A stretch of DNA of 64,000 bases from Atherix ibis. Its lineage: Eukaryota; Arthropoda; Insecta; Diptera; Athericidae. Within the stretch, counting starts at the first letter, position 1. The number at the start of each line of letters is the position of its first letter. Of this stretch, positions 58,207-64,000 are shown piece by piece. The DNA lies in contig OY282607.1 in the NCBI GenBank assembly GCA_958298945.1, positions 31,318,500-31,382,499 of the forward strand. The letters run 5' to 3'. The position numbers were made by a program, and so were the translations under genes. The notes below the pieces were generated by a model that did no database searches, was not told the DNA's origin, and worked only from the letters and a program-made list of their open reading frames with translations.

Positions 58207-59329
58207 TATTTGACGAAAAAAAAGATATCACTAGGGAAAAATTTTAGTTTTGTAGCAAATTGCTATCAGAATTGTTGTTATGGAACTTTATCTGCGCCAT
58301 GTATGTGTATCCATAGTAGCCACCTCTTCGAATCTATTAGCAGAGATAAGTACATAACCAGGGCAAATGCATTAAATCAGTACATGATTGGGAAAGTTTT
58401 CTCAAAATACCATTAATTTTACGACTAAAATGTGCTCCAGTCGAGGAATAACAACGCTCACATCTAATGGTACCAGGTGCAAATGCATTCGGAAGCTTAC
58501 ATACAACGAACACAGGATAAGTTGAGAATCAGAAGAATCTAAAACGGAGTTAAATTTGTATGGGTTACTTTGGTTAAATGATATCCAAGGGAAGCAGGTA
58601 AGAGAGCATCTGAGATAGAAGAAGAAGATAGCCAAGCCAATTCGAGAAGTAAAAGTTTAACGCTGGAGAGTTCATACATTTTAGATTTAACGAATTGCTT
58701 AACAATAGAAGCTTCTGTGGAAGCTATTGCTGGGCAGACTAGCTACTTCCTCAATGAATGTGAATCGCAGTATTTTCGTTATTCACCTTAAAACAGGATA
58801 ACGTTCTGTGGTGGTATCTCTTCGCTCGTCCTATCATTATCCGTAGGTATTTTTTATTATCCTCAGAGTAACCGCAAGAATGCAAACAATTTAATCGATT
58901 TTATTGCAAGTAGAACGGTTTTCAAATGACTGCACAAGAATTCAAATAAAAGTCGGAAAACAATAACGATATTGGTACCATCCATATTAGTCTGTCCTAA
59001 ATCGATCGTCATTTATCATGGAAACGGGAAAGTTCGAAGAAAAATGCTATTCCGCCATCCTTGATTGTATCAAATCTCCGTGGTTCAACCAAATTGTAGT
59101 TCCTAGTCAACGGTGAGGTGAACATAGAGGAAACCAAAAATACTGCCCGTAAGGGTAACTTTTGGACGTGATTTAAATTGTTCCAGAATTTGCTTTGTTT
59201 GCTTTTCTGAATTCAATTTTCCTGAAACTTTAACGAATCTCCAACTTGCAGGATCTGGATTACCCAAATTTTCAAAAATACACTTGGAACAAAACAATAA
59301 AATGATGAAAATACGAGCAATTTACATAC
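58207..59329. other. Probable intron sequence downstream of the RNF144-like exon
   Basis: From the donor site of the minus-strand exon leftwards I looked for the continuation of the RING and IBR cysteine pattern and did not find it. GC content is moderate, but no frame matches a known protein. The next exon must lie further left, outside the window, or be too short for me to see. Confidence 0.4.
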
Positions 59330-60433
59330 CTCGGTACAGAACATACATCCACATTCGCCAATTGTAGAGGCTGCATTCGTTTTTACATCGGCAAGGCACA
59401 ATTTACACATAAATGATTCCACTCGCGTCGATTGTGGTGGCACAGCGACAGCACCGGACACTGTTTCACGGATTTCGACGGTAGGCTTCGCGGCGTTTAG
59501 TTTAACAATGGAGCTTCGTATCGCATGAATACTGGAAGTATCCATGGAGGCGGAGACACCGACACCCGGCGTCGTTGGCGCGGTCCGACTACTTGGAATT
59601 CCGTTTACCGACACAAATCCGCTATTCGCTAAATTTAAAGAGTATCGCGAACCGGAAGCGGCTAACGATAGGAGACTAGAACATCGCGAACAGTTCGCGT
59701 TCGATGTGGACGAACTGTTCCTGAATCGATTCATCGGCCTTATAGGTTCGACCGTTACCGAAGACTTCGACAATGCTAAGACGGTTTCGCACTTTCTCAG
59801 ACCGGAATACTGTACCAGAGGATTCGACTTTTCGTGGTGCAAGCTAGTGCAGCTACCTTCCCTTCGCAATAACGGCACCACGTTCCAAAGTTTCTGCTGT
59901 ACTGAGTTCAAAGACGCTGTACTGTTGTATATCTTCTCACTGATGTTAAAGTTTTCCCGGAAGAGGCTATGATCGGATGCACTAGGATTGATTTTTATTT
60001 CCGGCGATGGCAGCAGAGGCGGATTATTGTTGGCTTCCTTAGAAGGTTTCCGATTAAACAGCGATTTAAAAACGCTTCCAAACCGTCTGCACTTTGGATG
60101 TGGAGCGCTAAGCAACGATGTGGCATGCTGTACACTATCCGAATCATTGCTTGGCGATGAGCTTTGTAAAACGTTTCCAGTACCAACCACAACGCCACCA
60201 CTCCCGATCCCTACGCCAACTAAACCGACACCATTGCCACCTCCTCCTCCGCCGCCACTATTCGCTGGCGATGTCAACGAACTACAATTCGTCTGTCGAC
60301 GAATTCGTGTATGATGCAATTGAGGGTGAATGTTGGTGGAATTTCGCCCTAGCAAGGACGATGTCTCGAGTATTTCATTCCCTGTACAGTTTGTTTTCTT
60401 TGTATTTGCCACCTTGTGGACTGGTGATGAATC
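59330..60433 (-). CDS. Internal exon of an RNF144-like RING-IBR-RING ubiquitin ligase gene
   Basis: A single open exon of 1,104 bp (368 codons). On the minus strand it begins after a textbook acceptor (pyrimidine tract, TTTTGCAG, then GATTCATCACC) and ends at GAG before GTATGTAAA, a good donor; both borders are phase 0. The last 26 residues, CKLCLADVKTNAAS-TIGECGCMFCTE, give the cysteine spacing C-x2-C-x14-C-x-C-x2-C that opens RING1 of RNF144-type ligases, in which a later cysteine accepts ubiquitin before transfer. The rest is low-complexity and Ser/Asn-rich, with a Gly-rich tract (about residues 60-88) and a basic RRFGSVFKSLFNRKP patch. RNF144 proteins in vertebrates are short, so this long N-terminal extension would be insect-type. 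An apparent ATG 6 bp upstream lies in the acceptor and is not the start. Confidence 0.85.
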
Positions 60434-62004
60434 CTGCAAAAGAAAATTACATTTTTATTTATTCGACATTTTTATGGCAAAAAATTTATTCAAATATGTT
60501 TTTTTTTTTAAATGTTTTTTGCACATGGCCTTGTCCGTGGAATATTTTATAAATTTAAGATTTTTCATAAATGCTAATCTGCTTCGAAATGATTCTAATT
60601 GACATTGACGAAAACCCTCTTTACTTTCATTATAACCATTCTAATTATGAAAAGGGTTTGATTTTTTTCTTAATCTGTACAATATTCTTACCCGATTACT
60701 GTTAAAAGCTTATTTTTACTTCTATTCTAAGGAATTTAATTTAATTTATTTAAAAATTAATTTGGGAACAGATAAAATAATGAAATTTTCCCAAGATTTT
60801 CTTATGACATTTTTTAAATAAATGTGAAAAATTAAAGGTTAAAAATTTTTAAACATTTTATTTTAGCTATAAGGAGGGTGTTTTTTTTTGTTGTAAGCAC
60901 TTACTGCTTTTAATACTATTTTTGGATACATAACTCCCAAATACCAATAAATACATAAATTTACCATGCTATTGAAAAAATTCTTTTTCAATTTTAGAGA
61001 GTATATCAAATTAGATAAAATGGACTATTCAGAAAATAGGTAGAGAAATTTTTCGAAAGTCCAAAAACCATTTATGATTCGTTTACTTTTATTACAAAAG
61101 CTTTAGCGATGAAGTCTAGCATAAAAATGACAATAGCTCCCATAACAACTGCGTTATTATTAGACGACAGTCTTTTAATGTGGGACAGAATACAGTCTAT
61201 GAAAATTCCATGGATTTCGGTTTTAATACAATTTCTTAATTGATTCAAGTTTAAATTTAGTATTTGACATTTCTTATCTTCTATTTTTTATTACTTAATG
61301 GAAATGATTGAGAATCTCTAACAATGGCTACCTAATCTTATTGGAAAATGATGAGTTCTTCCTTTTGACTTCTTATAATCTGAATAGCTGTACTTTTGAC
61401 AAGAAGAAAATTTATTAACTGTCATCGTCTTAATTTTCTATAGAAAAAAGTTAAGGGAACGAAAGCGTAAAAAGTGTCGTTTTTAAGGAAAAATCATGAA
61501 AATTAATGAAAATCCTTACTTTTTTTTTGCTTTTAATAAGAAAATATTTTTTTTCCTTCTTTGTAGTTACTTGTACTATTAAAAATCTGCAATAACGTTC
61601 AATATAAATTCAGTTAAAATTTTTATTATAAATTAAATAAATTTCTTGGCATTTTTGTAATACGTAATTATTTTTAATTATTCAAAACTATTTATTCATA
61701 ATTTTAAGAGTGGAAAATATTCAAACCATTTATTTATTATGAGTAGAATACATACTCAAAAGCAACTCTGAAGATTCGGATAATATATTATCCTTGAATA
61801 TCTTTAGTAATAATAAGTAAAAAGTTTGCTGGCAAATTATTCCAACAAAAAAATAATAATTTGAGTAATTTTTTTTAAAGATATTATTTTGAAGGCGATT
61901 TCTCTCATAAATTCTCTCAAAACAGTAACAGACATAACGTGTTTTCAAAAATTGTATAGCATTTTCATTATTAAGAAATAGTGTTTGTTTATATACTATA
62001 TATA
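60434..62004. other. AT-rich DNA upstream of the exon, probable intron
   Basis: Begins with the acceptor of the minus-strand exon. No further exon with recognisable coding was seen to the right, and no transposon until the mellifera-type element at 62005. Confidence 0.5.
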
Positions 62005-63024
62005 TTGTGTTGCCCAGAAAGTAATTTCGTTTTTTCAGAACAGAGGAATTAATTGTATTTTTTCATAACCAACTTCACACTTAAGCCGCATAATGATACG
62101 TATTTTGACAGCTGACATAGCAAAGCTTGCTTATGAAAATATTCGATTGCACAGTAGTTTAAGGTTAATAAGAGAGATTGACGTTAAGTGAGCGCTAGTG
62201 CTAAAACTGATTTACAAAATTTCGGTCTGGCAATTTTGATCTCGAAGATGCCCTACGTTCTGGAAGGCCTGTTGAAGCTTATGAAGACACAATAGAGATA
62301 TTAATTGATGAAAACCGGCGAATAACAACTCGTGAGATCGCTGAGACATTATATTTATCGAATTCGACTATTCATGATCATTTGAAACGGATAGGTTTTA
62401 TCTCAAAGCTCGATATATGGGTTCCTCATTTGTGCCGTCGCATTGACGTTTGTGATTTGCTTTTCAAACGCCAAAAATTTTATTTATTTTGAAGCGTATC
62501 ATTACTGGGTTGAAGCGTATCGAGCAATGGGTTGTCTGCAACAATGTTAAGTGCAAAATATCCTGGAAGTATAATAGATGAACCGGCTCAAAGCACTTCG
62601 AAAGCCAATATTTATCAAAAAAGAAGGTTATGAAAGGTACAGTGTTCCAACAGGATAATGCAAAACCACATACAAGTTTGACCACTCGACAAAAGCTTTT
62701 AGACTTTGGAAGGGATATACTGCCACACCCATCATACTCTCCAGACCAGGCACCTTCCGATTATTATTTGTTCCGGTCTCTACAAAATTTTTTAGACGGT
62801 AAAACGTTTAATTCAAATGAGGAGGTCAAAAATCACTTGGATCTGCCTTTTGCCAGCAAAGACCAAAAATTTTATGAGCGTGGAATCATGCTACTACCAC
62901 AAAGATGGCAAAGGGTATTTGGATCAGACTGGATAATATTTAATTGAATAAAATATTAATTCACTATAAGAAAATCGTCTTTCATTTTTATAAAAAAAAC
63001 GAAATTACTTTCTGGACAACCCAA
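62005..63024 (+). mobile_element. Mellifera-type mariner element, copy K
   Basis: A 1,020-bp element with ends TTGTGTTGCCCAGAAAGTAA and complement TTGGGTTGTCCAGAAAGTAA, next to TATA. More of the N-terminal domain is left than in copy J: FRSGNFDLEDALRSGRPVEA, ENRRITTREIAETLYLSNST and IHDHLKRIGFISKLDIWVPH (62200-62435). The middle is damaged, with the first catalytic region reduced to ITG near 62500. From 62630 to 62946 an open frame holds VFQQDNAKPHTS, PSYSPDQAPSDYYLFRSLQN and ERGIMLLPQRWQRVFG, keeping the second and third catalytic aspartates. Confidence 0.9.
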
Positions 63025-63360
63025 TATAATCTCATAAAAAAATTGTTTGATAGTCCGCAAAGTACAACTCTGTCATTTGACAGCTGTCAAATATATATAT
63101 CACCCAGTTTAAGGCTTTCTCTGTTATAATGAATTGATGTTTGCCGATCATGGAATACGTCGAAGATACATTAATTAGGTGCTGGGACAGATTTTTCAAA
63201 CAAAATTTTTTTTCAGCAATAAGGCGTATTTTTTTTTGCTCGTTGCGTCATTAACATCGGCGTTATGTATCGGTCAGAATGAGGCCTTCATTAAAATTGA
63301 GGCAGCGGCAAAAAAATTGGGCTACACATAAATGAAATCAAAACAGCGGACATGGTCAAC
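63025..63360. other. Spacer with a dispersed end motif
   Basis: Contains TCCGCAAAGTACAACTCTGT followed by CATTTGACAGCTGTCAAATATA. This resembles the TTCGGAAAGTACAG phrases at 36085 and 44092 and the TCAATTGACATCTGTCAAATATA phrase at 35981. Probably fragments of one dispersed element. No gene seen. Confidence 0.45.
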
Positions 63361-63365
63361 GATAA

Positions 63366-63412
63366 GACCAATTAAAGACAAGACCAATTACCGACAAGAC
63401 CAATTAACAATA
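63366..63412 (+). repeat. Three short tandem repeats
   Basis: The phrase AAGACCAATTA occurs three times at about 63364, 63382 and 63399 (spacing 17-18 bp), with GACAAGACCAATTA preserved in the last two. Confidence 0.8.
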
Positions 63413-63439
63413 ATCGCATACAGATAGGAGATGATAGTT

Positions 63440-63800
63440 TCGAAAGATTTAAATCATTTTCCTTCCGCCCCTGCGGAGGGATGTTAAGTATATTCCAGCT
63501 TCTCATCCTAATGATGGCATAAAAGGTAAAATAGCTTACAAGGGGCAAACGTAGATATCCGACAGTGGATATGCCGTGGCTTCCAAATGTGATATTAAAA
63601 ATTAATAATCACATAGCAAACCCTACAGGGAGGTGGTACATAAACAAAAAAATTATGGAAATAGAAAGAGGAAGAGGTGAATGAGGAAAGAATAGAAGGA
63701 AGTTGACCACCGTTCACAGAGCGGGGTACAGACCTAAAGTACTCTAATAAATAAATTAGGTACCACGAGAACCGAGACGCCCTACAGAACGAAACTCAAA
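63440..63800 (+). repeat. Dispersed repeat, copy 3
   Basis: Shares CCTAAAGTACTCTAATAAAT and GGTACCACGAGAACC-type phrases with 13715-13765, and a TAGATATCCGACAGTGGATATGCC phrase comparable to 13925-13940. The moderate GC content and these shared phrases suggest the same, still unidentified, dispersed family. Confidence 0.35.
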
Positions 63801-63922
63801 ATAAAAATGGATTTTTCAGGATTATGGCGTTGAAGCTTTGCATAGCTTTCATGCATAATGCTTTAAAGTGTTTGCTTGTATACGAGTATGGTAATGTGAG
63901 TGGAGTTGTGCCTGTTTGGGAT

Positions 63923-63983
63923 TGATGCTCTCATGATTGTGGCGTTAAAGCTTTGCCACAACGCCACAATCCTGAAAGCATCA
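63923..63983. repeat. Hairpin, 24-bp arms
   Basis: TGATGCTCTCATGATTGTGG-cgtt (63923-63946) is complementary to 63960-63983 with two mismatches, around a 13-base AAAGCTTTGCCAC loop. The phrase ATTATGGCGTTGAAGCTTTGC at 63822 repeats part of the arm and loop, so the hairpin belongs to a local repeat that runs off the end of the window. Confidence 0.85.
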
Positions 63984-64000
63984 AACGCAACAATCCTGAA

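Noticed and set aside
58402..58635. 77-codon minus-strand frame with somewhat protein-like composition
   Set aside because: No match to any family I know, no splice or start signals supporting it, and it lies in the probable intron of the RNF144-like gene.
59213..59329. Extension of the RNF144-like frame past the RING cysteines to a stop at 59213
   Set aside because: It reads through a good splice donor into hydrophobic, AT-rich intron sequence (VFSSFYCFVPSVF), and the RING pattern stops exactly at the donor.
59544..60552. Plus-strand frames of 108 to 144 codons overlapping the RNF144-like exon
   Set aside because: They are antisense shadows of the GC-richer minus-strand exon and have no family motifs.
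1..64000. tRNA, rRNA or other classical RNA genes
   Set aside because: I looked for T-arm-like GGTTCGA motifs and cloverleaf pairing and found no convincing candidate.

Overview
The window looks like AT-rich, repeat-dense chromosomal DNA from an insect, possibly a dipteran. The evidence is indirect: many mariner-like elements (MLEs) of several lineages, Jockey- and R1-type LINE relics, spliceosomal exon borders, and no bacterial gene organisation. I found no tRNA, rRNA, CRISPR array or operon. The species cannot be named from this.

Only one segment looks like a host gene: a 1,104-bp internal coding exon on the minus strand (59330-60433). It ends inside the first RING motif of an RNF144-like RING-IBR-RING ubiquitin ligase and has a clean acceptor and donor. 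The neighbouring exons are not visible, so the rest of the window may be intron or intergenic DNA around this gene.

Almost everything else recognisable is transposon-derived. Elements with both ends visible are: two mauritiana-type (Mos1-like) MLEs in opposite orientation (4732-6014 and 9416-10639); four irritans-like MLEs in two pairs (11798-13093 with 36907-38197, and 19822-21084 with 44530-45734); three copies of a family with a CGAGGTCTGTTCAAAAAGTA end (1866-2747, 6840-7720 and the head-to-head chimera 36124-36906); mellifera-type copies (57382-58206, 62005-63024 and a 3' piece at 2748-3124); and single elements at 21317-22014, 32688-34120 and 50494-51473. Older MLE relics without clear ends are scattered throughout. 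Every transposase reading frame has at least one stop, frameshift or deletion. The best preserved are 37084-38079 (one frameshift near the C-terminus) and 11978-13027 (one nonsense codon).

Tandem repeats form the second layer: a ~124-bp minisatellite (15551-16290), a ~168-bp array (24330-25150) inside a possible PIF/Harbinger-type relic, a 601-bp array of deleted MLEs (41244-43040), and a 1.7-kb octanucleotide field (52600-54320). Several MLE relics carry internal tandem duplications of 59 to 511 bp.

I see no intact multi-gene system. The most unusual objects are the head-to-head MLE chimera, two copies sharing the same catalytic D-to-V change, the repeated internal duplication of MLE relics, and the composite at 23.3-25.2 kb.
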